47,412 nucleotides of DNA from Acidimicrobiaceae bacterium (GTDB lineage Bacteria > Actinomycetota > Acidimicrobiia > Acidimicrobiales > RAAP-2). Below the pieces are notes generated by a model. It was not told where the DNA came from. It did no database searches and worked only from the letters and a program-made list of their open reading frames with translations. Below, piece by piece: positions 35,098 to 43,785 of the stretch. The DNA lies in the NCBI GenBank assembly GCA_027315045.1, contig DAHUZS010000054.1, positions 1-47,412 of the forward strand. Direction: 5' to 3'. Positions within the stretch are counted from its first letter, which is position 1, and every line of letters begins with the position of its first letter. A program made the translations under genes and the position numbers.

Positions 35098-36603
35098 TCA
35101 GCGCACGGGGTCCGGCGGGGGCAGTCGGTCCTTGGCCACCTTGCCGAGGAGGGTCCGGGGGAGGGCGTCGACCACGATGACCGCGCGGGGCCGCTTGTAG
35201 AAGGCCAGCCGCTCGCCGGTGTAGGACTGGAGCGAGCGCATGTCGAGCTGGCCGTCGGTCTCGACGTAGGCCGTGACCTGCTCCCCCCACCTGGCCGAGG
35301 GCACCCCGACCACCGCGGCGTCGCGCACGCCCGGGTGCGCCCGCAGCACGTCTTCGACCTCGCGAGGGTGGACGTTGTAGCCGCCGGTGATGATGATCTC
35401 CTTGGACCGCCCGACGATCCGCAGGTATCCCCCCGCGACCGCCCCGATGTCGCCGGTTTTGAACCAGCCCTCCTCGAAGGCCCCGCGGTCGGCCTCGGGC
35501 TGGTCGCGATATCCGGCGAACACGCTCGGCCCCCGGAGCAGGATCTCGCCGCTCTCCTCGTCGAGGCGCAGGTCCACCCCGGGCAGCGGGAACCCGACGG
35601 TGCCGGCCCGGCGCTCACCGACGAGCGGGTTGGACGCGAGGAGCAAGGTCTCGGTCGTGCCGTAGCGCTCAAGGACCACCGTCCCGGTCCTCCGGGCCAC
35701 CGCCTGGTGGAGCCTCGGGTCGAGGGGGGCGGACCCCGAGACGCACAGGCGCAGGCCGCCGAGCCTGCCCGCTCCGGGCGCCTCCAGCAGGCGGGCGTAC
35801 ATGGTCGGGACGCCGAAGAACATCGTCGCCCCCCTGGCCACCGAGGTGAGGACCAGCTCCGGATCGAACCGGGCGTGGACGAGGGGTGACGAGCCGGCGA
35901 GGAGCGAACCGTGCAGGCCGATGCACAGGCCGTGGGCATGGGACAGCGGGAGGGCGAGGGCGAGCCGGTCCTCGGTGCTCCACCCCCAGGCCAGCCGGAC
36001 CGACGCCGCCCCGGCGAGGAGGTTGGCGTGGGAGAGGGGAACCCCTTTCGGCTGCCCGGTGGTCCCCGAGGTGTAGAGGATCAGGCCCGGGTCGGCGGCG
36101 CCGACGCGGTCCAGGGGAGGGGCCGGGCCCTCGGCGAGCGGGACCTCCGGTGTGCTCACCACCGCCTCCGGGTCGGCCTCGGTCGCCCACCGGGCCGCCT
36201 CCGGACCGGCCAGCACTACCTTGGGGCGGGCGGCGGCGACGAGGGAGACGAGCTCCCGGCGGCTGAGTGCCGGGTTGACCGGGACCACGACCAGGCCGGC
36301 CCGGAGCGCGGCGACGTGGGCCACGACGAGGGCACGCGAGGGCGGCGCCGCCATGAGGATCCGGTCACCGGCCCCCGCTCCGGCGCCGCACAGCCGGCCG
36401 GCCACGGCCGCCGTCGCCTCCAGCAGCTCGCCCCCGGTGACCGGCTCCCCCTCCGGAGTCCGGAACGCCTCGGCGTCCGGGCGGGCCCGCCACCGCCTTG
36501 ACCAGGCGGCCGGGAGGCTCCGCGCCGAGGTGAGGTCGACCCCGTCGGCCGAAACACCGGGGGGAAGGTGGGCCGACCAGTGGAGCAGGCCGTCGGCGCT
36601 CAT
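35098..36603 (-). CDS. acyl-CoA synthetase / AMP-dependent ligase
   Basis: The predicted protein has 501 residues from ATG 36603. The P-loop is YTSGTTGQPKG near residue 176, the adenylate motif is LERYGTTET near 312, the hinge is RIVGRSKEIIITGGYNVHP near 399, and the catalytic lysine is in PRTLLGKVAKDRL near 486. The EIIITGGYNVHPREVEDVL region resembles malonyl-/methylmalonyl-CoA synthetases and related FadD-like enzymes, but the acid substrate is not certain. It lies 22 bases downstream of the flavin-reductase gene on the same strand and converges on the molybdenum-hydroxylase operon. Confidence 0.92.
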   Translation of the reverse strand: MSADGLLHWSAHLPPGVSADGVDLTSARSLPAAWSRRWRARPDAEAFRTPEGEPVTGGELLEATAAVAGRLCGAGAGAGDRILMAAPPSRALVVAHVAALRAGLVVVPVNPALSRRELVSLVAAARPKVVLAGPEAARWATEADPEAVVSTPEVPLAEGPAPPLDRVGAADPGLILYTSGTTGQPKGVPLSHANLLAGAASVRLAWGWSTEDRLALALPLSHAHGLCIGLHGSLLAGSSPLVHARFDPELVLTSVARGATMFFGVPTMYARLLEAPGAGRLGGLRLCVSGSAPLDPRLHQAVARRTGTVVLERYGTTETLLLASNPLVGERRAGTVGFPLPGVDLRLDEESGEILLRGPSVFAGYRDQPEADRGAFEEGWFKTGDIGAVAGGYLRIVGRSKEIIITGGYNVHPREVEDVLRAHPGVRDAAVVGVPSARWGEQVTAYVETDGQLDMRSLQSYTGERLAFYKRPRAVIVVDALPRTLLGKVAKDRLPPPDPVR

Positions 36604-36625
36604 CGGCGGGGCCGGGCCCGCGGCC

Positions 36626-37417
36626 TCAGGTCCGTTCGGGCTCGCCGTTGACGGCGTTTTGACGCCCGAGCCGCCAGTAGGACTTGAAGCTGACCGTGTC
36701 GGGCGCCATCCCCCGGGCCACCAGGGCGTCGCGGAGCGCCGCCACCAGGTGGTGCTCACCCCCGACGTACGCGTGCCCGGGCCCGTCGGGCAAGGGCAAC
36801 GAGGCCACCGCCTCGAGCAGCCGGGCCGGGTCGCTCGGGGACCCCTGGCCCCGGTGGACCCAACGCGGGCCGACTACCGGTGCGTGGATCTCCTCGGGCT
36901 GCTCGTGGCCGGCGCCGTCGATCTCGATGGCCAAGAGGACCGATTGGTCGTCGGGCACCGCCTCGGCCATGGCCAGGGCGGCCGGAGCGAAGGCGTCGTC
37001 CCCGACGAACAGGTGCCAGGTGGCCTCGGGGTCCAGGCTGATCTTGCCCCGCGGCCCGACGGCCTCGACCGGCAGGCCCGGCTCGCTCGCCATCGCCCAT
37101 CGGATGCCCGGTCCGTCCCCGTGCAACGCGATGTCGAGGTCGACCTGGCACGCCGCCCGGTCGAAGTGACGGATGGTGTAGCGCCGGCGACAAGGCCGCG
37201 CTCCTTCTTCGCCGAGGGCGATCATGAGGTCCTGGCCCGGCAACGGCTCCATGGCGCCGAGCTCGTCCCCGGTGAGCTCAATCCGGCGGCACGACGGCGT
37301 GAGCTCGTGGGTGTGCCCGACGCGCAGGCTGAGTGCGAGTACGCCGAGGCGTTCCGCCAACGCCTCGTTCTCCTGCCTTCCCGGGCGCGCCGCGGTACTG
37401 CTGGTTTCGGTGGTCAT
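36626..37417 (-). CDS. siderophore-interacting-protein-type FAD reductase
   Basis: The predicted protein has 263 residues from ATG 37417; a TTG at 37465 would extend it by 16, and GAAGGG sits too near ATG 37417 to be ideal, so the start is uncertain. A ferredoxin-reductase-like FAD domain contains CRRRYTIRHFDRAACQVDLD near residue 78, with the RxYT flavin motif, and GPGIRWAMASEPGLPVEAVG. The NAD(P)H domain contains HLFVGDDAFAPAALAMAEAV near 134 and YVGGEHHLVAALRDALVARG near 216. This is the SIP/ViuB family, which reduces ferric siderophores to release iron. No siderophore synthesis or uptake gene lies nearby, so it may also act as a general flavin reductase. Confidence 0.9.
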   Translation of the reverse strand: MTTETSSTAARPGRQENEALAERLGVLALSLRVGHTHELTPSCRRIELTGDELGAMEPLPGQDLMIALGEEGARPCRRRYTIRHFDRAACQVDLDIALHGDGPGIRWAMASEPGLPVEAVGPRGKISLDPEATWHLFVGDDAFAPAALAMAEAVPDDQSVLLAIEIDGAGHEQPEEIHAPVVGPRWVHRGQGSPSDPARLLEAVASLPLPDGPGHAYVGGEHHLVAALRDALVARGMAPDTVSFKSYWRLGRQNAVNGEPERT

Positions 37418-37500
37418 CCCTTCATTGTGCTCGATGGTGCCCGCTGGGTTGGGACGCCGCTCCAAAGGCCGATGGCGGGCACCATCGAGGCGACGGCAGC

Positions 37501-37896
37501 TCAGGCGGGGCTGTTGTCGCGGTTGGCGGCGAGCAGGTCCCGGATCTCCTGCAGGAGGGCGATGTCGTCGGGCACCACCTCGGGCTCCCCACCCGCCCGC
37601 TGCCGACGGGCCCTCAGGGCGTTGAGCGGGGCGACTACCAAGAAATACACCGCGGCCGCCACCGACAGGAAAGTGATGAGGTAGTTGATGAGATCGCCGT
37701 AGGTGAAGACGCTGTGGTGCAGCCGGAAGCTGAGCGAGGCGAAGTTGGGCTTGCCGGCGATGGCGGCGATCAACGGGGTGATGATGTCGCGCACCAGGGC
37801 CTGGACCACCGCGTTAAACGCGAGGCCCACGACCACCGCGATGGCCAGGTCGACGACGTTTCCCTTGAGGATGAACTCCTTGAAGCCCTTCAGCAC
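37501..37896 (-). CDS. mscL: large-conductance mechanosensitive channel MscL
   Basis: The predicted protein has 131 residues; GTG 37896 follows AAGGAGGGG. The N-terminal amphipathic helix [20 protein letters not shown] and the first membrane helix ([15 protein letters not shown]) form the channel gate. A periplasmic loop of about 25 residues follows, then the second helix [20 protein letters not shown] and a charged C-terminal helix. Length and layout are those of a complete MscL, a homopentamer that opens under membrane tension to protect against hypo-osmotic shock. It is divergent to the TrpB2 gene and is followed by the flavin-reductase gene 83 bases downstream. Confidence 0.97.
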   Translation of the reverse strand: MLKGFKEFILKGNVVDLAIAVVVGLAFNAVVQALVRDIITPLIAAIAGKPNFASLSFRLHHSVFTYGDLINYLITFLSVAAAVYFLVVAPLNALRARRQRAGGEPEVVPDDIALLQEIRDLLAANRDNSPA

Positions 37897-38014
37897 CGGT
37901 TCCCCTCCTTCTCGGTGCGCCCTTTGGGGCGCTCAGCGCGAGCATTCCATATGCGTCGCTGCGTGGCCGACCTCGCCCGGCCCGGGCCAGTTGTCGGCAC
38001 GTGGGGTGGTGGCT

Positions 38015-38034
38015 CGGTCCGAGGGGAGGGACCG
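38015..38034. promoter_or_regulatory. inverted repeat upstream of the TrpB2-type gene
   Basis: CGGTCC (38015-38020) and GGACCG (38029-38034) are perfect arms around GAGGGGAG, 35 bases before the start codon. It could be an operator or a hairpin in the leader. TACAGT at 38038-38043 is a weak -10 candidate. Confidence 0.35.
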
Positions 38035-38068
38035 GCGGTACAGTGCGGCCCTGGAAGGAGGTCCCCCC

Positions 38069-39319
38069 ATGCGCTGGACCCTGCCGAGCGACCGGATCCC
38101 CGAGGCCTGGTTCAACGTGGCGCCCCACCTGCCGGCGCCGCTCGATCCCCCCCTGCACCCCGCCACCCGCCAACCGGTCGGCCCCGACGACCAGGCCCCC
38201 CTGTTCCCAATGGCCCTCATCGGCCAGGAGGTGTCGACCGAGCCGTGGATCGACGTGCCCGGTGCGGTCCTCGACGTCCTGCGGCTGTGGCGGCCGACCC
38301 CGCTCGTGCGGGCCCGCCGCCTGGAGGAGGCCCTCGGCACCCCGGCCCGGATCTACTACAAGGACGAGTCGGTCTCCCCGGCCGGCTCGCACAAGCCGAA
38401 CACCGCCGTCCCTCAGGCGTACTTCAACAAGCTCGAGGGGATCGGGCGTCTCACCACCGAGACCGGGGCCGGTCAGTGGGGCAGCGCCCTGTGCTTCGCC
38501 ACGACGCTGTTCGGGCAGGAGTGCCAGGTCTACATGGTCCGGGCCTCCTACGGTCAGAAGCCTTACCGGCGGGTGATGATGGAAACCTGGGGTGGCTCGG
38601 TCGTCCCTTCCCCGGTCGACGACCCCGAGCACCCCGGCTCGCTCGGCTCGGCCATTTCCGACGCGGTGCGCGACGCCGTGGGCCGAGAGGATTCGCACTA
38701 CTCGCTCGGCTCGGTCCTCAACCACGTCCTGTTGCACCAGACGGTGATCGGGCTCGAGGCCAAGGAGCAGCTGGCGATGGCCGGCGAGGAGCGGCCCGAC
38801 ATCGTGATCGGCTGCTGCGGCGGCGGGTCCAACCTGGCTGGGATCGCGCTGCCCTTCGTGCCCGACGAGGCGGTCGAGCTCCTGGCGGTCGAGCCGTCCT
38901 CGTGTCCCACCTTGACCGAGGGCCGCTACGAGTACGACTTCGGGGACACGGCCGGGATGACCCCGCTGCTGTCCATGTACACCCTGGGTCACGACTTCGT
39001 GCCGCCATCGATCCACGCCGGGGGCCTCCGGTACCACGGCGACGCCCCCATCATCTGCAACCTGGTGAAGCACGGGCGCATGCGGGCCACCGCCTACCCC
39101 CAGGGCAAGGTGTTCGATGCGGCCGTGCAGTTCGCCCGGACCCAGGGCACGATCGCGGCCCCCGAGACGAGCCACGCCATCCGGGCCGTCATCGACGAGG
39201 CCCTCGGGGCCAAGGAGGAGGGGCGGGAGAAGGTCATCTTGTTCAACTACTCGGGCCACGGCCTGCTCGACCTCTCCGCCTACGACGACTACCTCCACGG
39301 TCGCCTGGCCGACGCCTGA
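38069..39319 (+). CDS. trpB: TrpB2-type tryptophan synthase beta chain-like enzyme
   Basis: The predicted protein has 416 residues; ATG 38069 follows GGAAGGAGG. The N-terminal extension [20 protein letters not shown] and the [16 protein letters not shown] segment are typical of the TrpB2 group. PLP is bound by the lysine in [11 protein letters not shown] near residue 111, and the phosphate by GCCGGGSN near 250. ETGAGQWG near 131 holds the catalytic Glu region. TrpB2 enzymes join indole and serine to tryptophan without needing a TrpA partner, or use related substrates. No trpA or other trp gene is near. Two SDR genes follow on the same strand. Confidence 0.93.
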   Translation: MRWTLPSDRIPEAWFNVAPHLPAPLDPPLHPATRQPVGPDDQAPLFPMALIGQEVSTEPWIDVPGAVLDVLRLWRPTPLVRARRLEEALGTPARIYYKDESVSPAGSHKPNTAVPQAYFNKLEGIGRLTTETGAGQWGSALCFATTLFGQECQVYMVRASYGQKPYRRVMMETWGGSVVPSPVDDPEHPGSLGSAISDAVRDAVGREDSHYSLGSVLNHVLLHQTVIGLEAKEQLAMAGEERPDIVIGCCGGGSNLAGIALPFVPDEAVELLAVEPSSCPTLTEGRYEYDFGDTAGMTPLLSMYTLGHDFVPPSIHAGGLRYHGDAPIICNLVKHGRMRATAYPQGKVFDAAVQFARTQGTIAAPETSHAIRAVIDEALGAKEEGREKVILFNYSGHGLLDLSAYDDYLHGRLADA

Positions 39320-39335
39320 GCGCTCGACCACCGAG

Positions 39336-40100
39336 GTGTCGATCGTCGACCGGTTCGACCTGCATGGCAAGGTGGCCGTGGTCACCGGGGCGTCCTCGGG
39401 TCTCGGGGTCGCCTTCGCCCTGGCCCTGGCCGAAGCCGGTGCCGACGTGGTGCTCGGCGCCCGCCGGGCCGCCGGCCTGGCCGCCACCGAGGCGCTGGTG
39501 GAGGCGGCCGGGGGCCGGGCGGTCTCGGTGGTGACCGACGTCACCTCGCCCGAAGCGTGCCGCGACCTCGTCGCACGGGCCATCGGGACGTTCGGACGAC
39601 TCGACGTGCTGGTGAACAACGCCGGCATCGGGACGGCGGTGCCCGCCTCCCGGGAGGAGCCCGAGGAGTTCCGCCGGGTCGTCGAGGTGAACCTGTACGG
39701 CTCGTACTGGATGGCCCAGGCGGCCGCGGCGGTCATGGGCCGGGGCTCGGCCATCGTCAACATCGGCAGCGTCCTCGGGTCCACCACAGCCGAGCTGCCC
39801 CAGGCGGCCTACTCGGCTTCCAAGGCCGCGATCATCGGGCTGACCCGTGATCTGGCCCAGCAGTGGACCGGCCGCAAGGGGATCCGGGTCAACGCCGTCG
39901 CCCCGGGCTTCTTCGCCACCGAGATGACCGACCAGTACGTGCCGGGCTACCTCGATCGGATGGTCGAGTCCCGGGTGCCGATGGGGCGGGCCGGCGAGCT
40001 CGAGGAGTGCGCCGCGGCGGTGGTGTTCCTGGCCAGCGAGGCCTCCTCGTACGTGAGTGGGATCGTCCTGCCGGTCGACGACGGCCTGCTCGTCACCTGA
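39336..40100 (+). CDS. short-chain dehydrogenase/reductase (classical SDR)
   Basis: The predicted protein has 254 residues from GTG 39336, 16 bases after the TrpB2 stop. The cofactor motif is VVTGASSGLG near residue 14, followed by VLVNNAGIG near 89. The catalytic triad is Ser in IVNIGSVLGS near 142 and YSASK near 157. PG motif APGFFATEMTDQYVPG and the C-terminal ASSYVSGIVLPVDDGL are standard. An Arg after the third strand (LGARR) suggests a preference for NADP(H), which is inference. It may be cotranscribed with the TrpB2 gene. Substrate unknown. Confidence 0.94.
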   Translation: MSIVDRFDLHGKVAVVTGASSGLGVAFALALAEAGADVVLGARRAAGLAATEALVEAAGGRAVSVVTDVTSPEACRDLVARAIGTFGRLDVLVNNAGIGTAVPASREEPEEFRRVVEVNLYGSYWMAQAAAAVMGRGSAIVNIGSVLGSTTAELPQAAYSASKAAIIGLTRDLAQQWTGRKGIRVNAVAPGFFATEMTDQYVPGYLDRMVESRVPMGRAGELEECAAAVVFLASEASSYVSGIVLPVDDGLLVT

Positions 40101-40156
40101 GTCCGCCTGGTCGCCCCGATCGGGGCCGGCCGGGCGCCCAGCTGCCAAGATAGGAC

Positions 40157-40915
40157 GTGCTCTTCTCCATCGAGAACAAGACGTCCCTGGTCACGGGCGG
40201 GTCCCGCGGCATCGGCAAGATGATCGCCGGCGGTTTCGTCGAGGCCGGGTCGAAGGTCTACATCGCCGCCCGCAAGCACGCCGCGAGCGAGGAGACGGCG
40301 GCCGAGCTGTCCAAACTCGGCACCTGCGTCGCGCTCCAGGCCGACCTTTCGACCGAGGCGGGCTGTCGGGCCCTGGCCGAGGAGATCACCGCACGGGAGG
40401 GGCGGCTCGACATCCTGGTCAACAATGCCGGGGCCACCTGGGGCGCCCCGCTCGAGGAGTTTGACGAGGCCGCCTGGGAGCGGGCGCTCTCGGTCAACGT
40501 GAAGGGCGTGTTCCACCTGACCAAGTTCCTCCTGCCCGCGCTGCGCGCCGCGGCCAGCGTCGAGGACCCGGCCCGGGTGATCAACATCGGCTCGATCGAC
40601 GGCCTGCGGGCGCCGCGGATGGACACCTTCTCGTACTCGGCCTCCAAGGCGGCGGTGCACATGCTGACCCGGCACCTGGCCGGCAAGCTCGCCCCGGAGA
40701 TCACGGTCAATGCCATCGCGCCCGGGCCCTTCGAGTCCAAGATGATGGCCGAGACCCTGCGCAACTTCGGGGACCAGATCGCGGCCTCGGCTCCGATGAA
40801 GCGGATCGGCCGCCCCGACGACATGGCCGGCGCGGCGATCTTTCTCGCCTCGAGGGCCGGCGCCTACTTGACCGGGGCGATCATCCCGGTCGACGGGGGC
40901 ATCTCGACGGTGTGA
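40157..40915 (+). CDS. short-chain dehydrogenase/reductase (classical SDR, RhlG-like)
   Basis: The predicted protein has 252 residues from GTG 40157. The cofactor motif is LVTGGSRGIGKMIAGGF near residue 11, followed by ILVNNAGATWG near 90. The catalytic Ser is in VINIGSIDGL and the Tyr/Lys pair in YSASKAAVHMLTRHLA near 156. Length, the KVYIAARK strand and the extended ESKMMAETL region resemble the RhlG/3-oxoacyl-reductase-like group. It is a second SDR after the one ending at 40100 and is only distantly similar to it. Its stop overlaps the following CHAD-like gene. Confidence 0.94.
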   Translation: MLFSIENKTSLVTGGSRGIGKMIAGGFVEAGSKVYIAARKHAASEETAAELSKLGTCVALQADLSTEAGCRALAEEITAREGRLDILVNNAGATWGAPLEEFDEAAWERALSVNVKGVFHLTKFLLPALRAAASVEDPARVINIGSIDGLRAPRMDTFSYSASKAAVHMLTRHLAGKLAPEITVNAIAPGPFESKMMAETLRNFGDQIAASAPMKRIGRPDDMAGAAIFLASRAGAYLTGAIIPVDGGISTV

Positions 40916-41763
40916 TGGCCGCCCGAGCAGGAGGCGACGACGGGGTCGGGGCTCGGTCGTCGGAGCCCCGACCGCGCAGGGACGCCGAGACGACCATGGC
41001 CGAGACGTTGCGGGAGGGCGAGCGCCGGCTGCGGGAGGCGGACTCCGCGGCGGCCCGGATCGCCCGGAACGCCGTGCGGGGGCTCCGGGCCCGCCTGGTG
41101 CTGGCCGGGGACCAGTTCGACCCCGACTGGGTGTGGTTGCTCCGCCGTGAGCTGCGCTTCCTCGAGCAGGCGATCGGCGACCTGGTCGACGCCCACGCCC
41201 TGGTGTCCTGGGTGGGCCGCCAGGACCTCGACCGGCGCGACGAGCCGACCCGGGCCGAGCTGTTGGGCGAGCTGGCCCGGGAACGCTCCCGGGCCCACCG
41301 CCGGCTGGTCGCCCTTCTCGACTCGGCCCGCTACGAGCGGATGGTTCGGGACCTGGGCCGCCCCTACCTTCGCCCGGGACACGTGACCAAGCTCGTGGGC
41401 AAGGAGTGGCGGGCGCTCCGCTCGCTGGTCGGGGCCCAAGACGGCATCCCCGGCGACCAGGACCGGCACCGGTTGGCCACCCGCATCGACCGGTTGCGCC
41501 ACGGCGCCGACCTCCACCGGGCCGGCCGGGGGTGGGCGAAGGAGCTCGGCGAACTGCGCGACCGGCTCGACGGCCTCCAGGAGGCCTCCCTCGCCCAGGG
41601 GTGGCTCCGCCACACAACCGAGGTCTCCGCCCTCCACTGGGACCTGGTCGCCGGGCAGCTCCTGGAGCGGGCCCGGGGCCTCGAAGCCGAGCGGTGGCAG
41701 GGGTTCTGCGAGCGCTGGGTGCGCTGCGCGGACAAGTCCCAGCGCGCCTGGCTCAGGTGCTAG
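40915..41763 (+). CDS. CHAD-like helical domain protein
   Basis: The predicted protein has 282 residues from ATG 40915, overlapping the preceding stop by one base (a GTG at 40912 is possible). It is almost entirely helical and rich in Arg, Leu and Glu. ARIARNAVRGLRARLVLAGD near residue 46, RRELRFLEQAIGDLVDAHAL near 77 and LHRAGRGWAKELGELRDRLD near 201 follow the pattern of CHAD domains (conserved histidine alpha-helical domain), which bind polyphosphate. The first conserved histidine of the usual VHxxRVxxRR helix is not present (ARNAVRGLRAR instead), so this is a divergent member. No CYTH triphosphatase domain is attached. Confidence 0.7.
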   Translation: MAARAGGDDGVGARSSEPRPRRDAETTMAETLREGERRLREADSAAARIARNAVRGLRARLVLAGDQFDPDWVWLLRRELRFLEQAIGDLVDAHALVSWVGRQDLDRRDEPTRAELLGELARERSRAHRRLVALLDSARYERMVRDLGRPYLRPGHVTKLVGKEWRALRSLVGAQDGIPGDQDRHRLATRIDRLRHGADLHRAGRGWAKELGELRDRLDGLQEASLAQGWLRHTTEVSALHWDLVAGQLLERARGLEAERWQGFCERWVRCADKSQRAWLRC

Positions 41764-41785
41764 CACGCCGCCCTACGGTTGGTCG

Positions 41786-43169
41786 ATGCGCACGGTCGAC
41801 GTGGTGGTGGGGCTTGGCCCGGGGGGCGAGGAGGCCGCGGGCCGACTGGCCGAGGCCGGGCTCGAGGTGGTCGGGATCGACGCAGAGCTGGTGGGCGGGG
41901 AGTGCCCCTACTGGGGGTGCGTCCCGTCCAAGATGATGATCCGGGCGGCCAACCTGCTGGCCGAGGCCCGGCGGGTCGAGGGCATGGTCGGCCGGGCCGT
42001 CGTGACCCCTGACTTCTTCCCGGTCGCCCGGCGCATCCGGGAGGAGGCGACCGACGACTGGGACGACACCGTCGCGCTCGAGCGCCTCGAGGGCAAGGGG
42101 GTGGCGGTCGTGCGGGGCTGGGCGCGCCTCGAGGGTCCGGGCCGGGTCGCGGTGGCCGACGAGCGGTTCGTTGCCCGGCGGGCCGTCCTCCTCAACCCGG
42201 GCACGAGGCCCTGGGTGCCGCCGGTCGACGGGCTGGCCGACACCCCGTACTGGACCAACCGCGAGGCGATCGAGACCGAGTCGGTGCCGGCGTCGCTGGC
42301 CGTCCTCGGCGGCCGGGCGATCGGCCTCGAGCTCGGGCAGGTCTTCTTGCGCTTCGGGTCGGCGGTCACCGTCCTCGAGACGGCGCCGCGCCTGTTGGCG
42401 CTGGAGGAGCCGGAGTCCTCGGCCCTCGTTACCGAGGTCCTGGCGGCCGAGGGCATGACGGTGCGCACGGGCCTCACGGTCGCCGCGGTCGGCCACGACG
42501 GGCGCCGCTTCACCCTCGACCTCGGGGCCGAAGGGGAGGTGGTGGCCGACCGCCTGCTCGTCGCCACCGGGCGCCGAGCCGACCTGGCCGGGCTCGGGGT
42601 CGCAACGGTCGGACTGGACGAGTCGGCCCGGGCCGTCCCGGTCGACGGCCGGATGCGGGCCGCCGAGGGACTCTGGGCGATCGGGGACGTGACGGGCGTG
42701 GGTGCCTTCACCCACGTCTCGATGTACCAGGCGGCCATCGCCGTCGACGACATCCTGGGCCGTCCGGGGTCCCCGGCTGACTACCGCGCGCTGCCCCGAG
42801 TGACCTTCACCGACCCCGAGGTCGGCTCCGTCGGGCTGACCGAGGAGGCGGCCCGCCGGAGGTTCCGGTCGGTGGCGGTCGCCACTAGCGAGGTGCCGAG
42901 CTCCACCCGGGGCTGGATCCACGAGACCGGCAACGCCGGGCTGATCAAGCTGGTGGCCGACGCCGAGCGCGCCGTGGTGGTCGGGGCGACCTCGGTAGGC
43001 CCGGCCGGCGGGGAGGTGCTGGGCCTCTGGCCCTGGCGGTGCACGCCGAGGTGCCGCTGGCGACCCTCGGGCGGATGCTCTTGCCTATCCGAGCTTCCAC
43101 CGGGGCATCGAGCCCGCCCTACGGTCGCTGGCAGAACAGGTGCCAGCCGGCTCCGGCCCACGCGCATAG
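41786..43169 (+). pseudogene. pyridine-nucleotide-disulfide oxidoreductase (mercuric reductase/lipoamide dehydrogenase family), two frameshifts near the 3' end
   Basis: ATG 41786 opens a FAD protein with the N-terminal motif VVGLGPGGEEAAGRLAEAG, the redox-active disulfide region GGECPYWGCVPSK near residue 38, the NAD motif LAVLGGRAIGLELGQVFLRF near 172, and the second FAD motif GLWAIGDVTG near 296. The C-terminal dimerisation domain starts in VTFTDPEVGSVGLTEEAARR. Near 43024 one base appears missing, after which the frame reads LALAVHAEVPLATLGRM. Near 43084 another is missing, and AYPSFHRGIEPALRSLAEQ continues to TAG 43167-43169. As sequenced the unshifted frame runs to 43201 with an unrelated tail. 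The real protein of about 460 residues would be recovered by two single-base corrections. Confidence 0.85.
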
Positions 43170-43313
43170 CGCGAGGGCCCGGCCCAGCCAGGACCGGGTG
43201 AACCAGCGGACGAGCGCGATCGGGCCGGGCAGGTCGGGGCGCAGCCCGCTGAAGGTGCCCCAGAGGACCAGGGCACCGGCGAGCACGCTCCAGACGACGG
43301 CCCCTGGGGTCAT
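43119..43313 (-). CDS. very small membrane protein (DUF6186-like)
   Basis: The predicted protein has 64 residues from ATG 43313, overlapping the stop of the 144-residue membrane gene by four bases. It has two hydrophobic segments, AVVWSVLAGALVLWGTFSGL and RALALCAWAGAGWHLFCQ, separated by a basic loop with RWFTRSWLGR. The WxxxGWHxF-type ending recalls small actinobacterial membrane proteins of the DUF6186 group. Its end overlaps the tail of the convergent oxidoreductase gene by about 50 bases. Function unknown. Confidence 0.65.
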   Translation of the reverse strand: MTPGAVVWSVLAGALVLWGTFSGLRPDLPGPIALVRWFTRSWLGRALALCAWAGAGWHLFCQRP

Positions 43314-43744
43314 CGCCGCCGCCACCCCAGCGCGAGCACCCCGCCCAGGCCGATCCAGCCGCAGAAGACGGCGGCCCGTCCGACGTGGCTGGCGGTCACG
43401 TGGCCGACCAGCGAGCTCAGGGTGGGCAGGTTGTGGCTCTGGTGCACGAAGCTGTTGAGGTCCCAGCCGATCACTGCCAGCACGAGCAGGGTCCAGACCG
43501 CCGCTGCCAGGCTGGGCCCGGGATCCTCGGCCAAGTGGTGGCGGAGAGACAGGGGGGCCCGGGCCCACGCCCCCGAGAACATGACCTGGCGACCGGCGCC
43601 GAAGACGCCGGCGCCCACGACAACGAGGGCGATCACCGAGAGGACGCTCCAGTGCGCCGACGCCTGGTCCCGACTCAGCCCGCCCTCCCACCAGGACAAG
43701 GCGAGGGCGGCGGCCCCGGCCACGACGGCCAACGTCCTGCTCAC
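43310..43744 (-). CDS. membrane protein, function unknown
   Basis: The predicted protein has 144 residues from ATG 43744. Four hydrophobic segments are visible: TLAVVAGAAALALSWWEGG, then VLSVIALVVVGAGVFGAGR, AAAVWTLLVLAVIGWDLNSF and AAVFCGWIGLGGVLALGW. Between them lies the conserved-looking SHNLPTLSSLVGHVTASHVG. In many actinobacteria a protein of this type precedes the small DUF6186-like protein, as here. The start is 42 bases from the divergent acyl-CoA dehydrogenase start, so the two promoters overlap. Confidence 0.75.
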   Translation of the reverse strand: MSRTLAVVAGAAALALSWWEGGLSRDQASAHWSVLSVIALVVVGAGVFGAGRQVMFSGAWARAPLSLRHHLAEDPGPSLAAAVWTLLVLAVIGWDLNSFVHQSHNLPTLSSLVGHVTASHVGRAAVFCGWIGLGGVLALGWRRR

Positions 43745-43785
43745 GGAGCCAGGGTAGGGTACGAGACAGAACGAAAGGAGCCGCC

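Noticed and set aside
37814-39787. Minus-strand open frame of 657 codons
   Set aside because: It is antisense to the TrpB2 and SDR genes, which carry full family motifs. The frame has no recognisable domain and reflects high-GC codon bias.
39947-41617. Minus-strand open frame of 556 codons
   Set aside because: It overlaps the second SDR and CHAD-like genes on the other strand and is compositionally a shadow frame.
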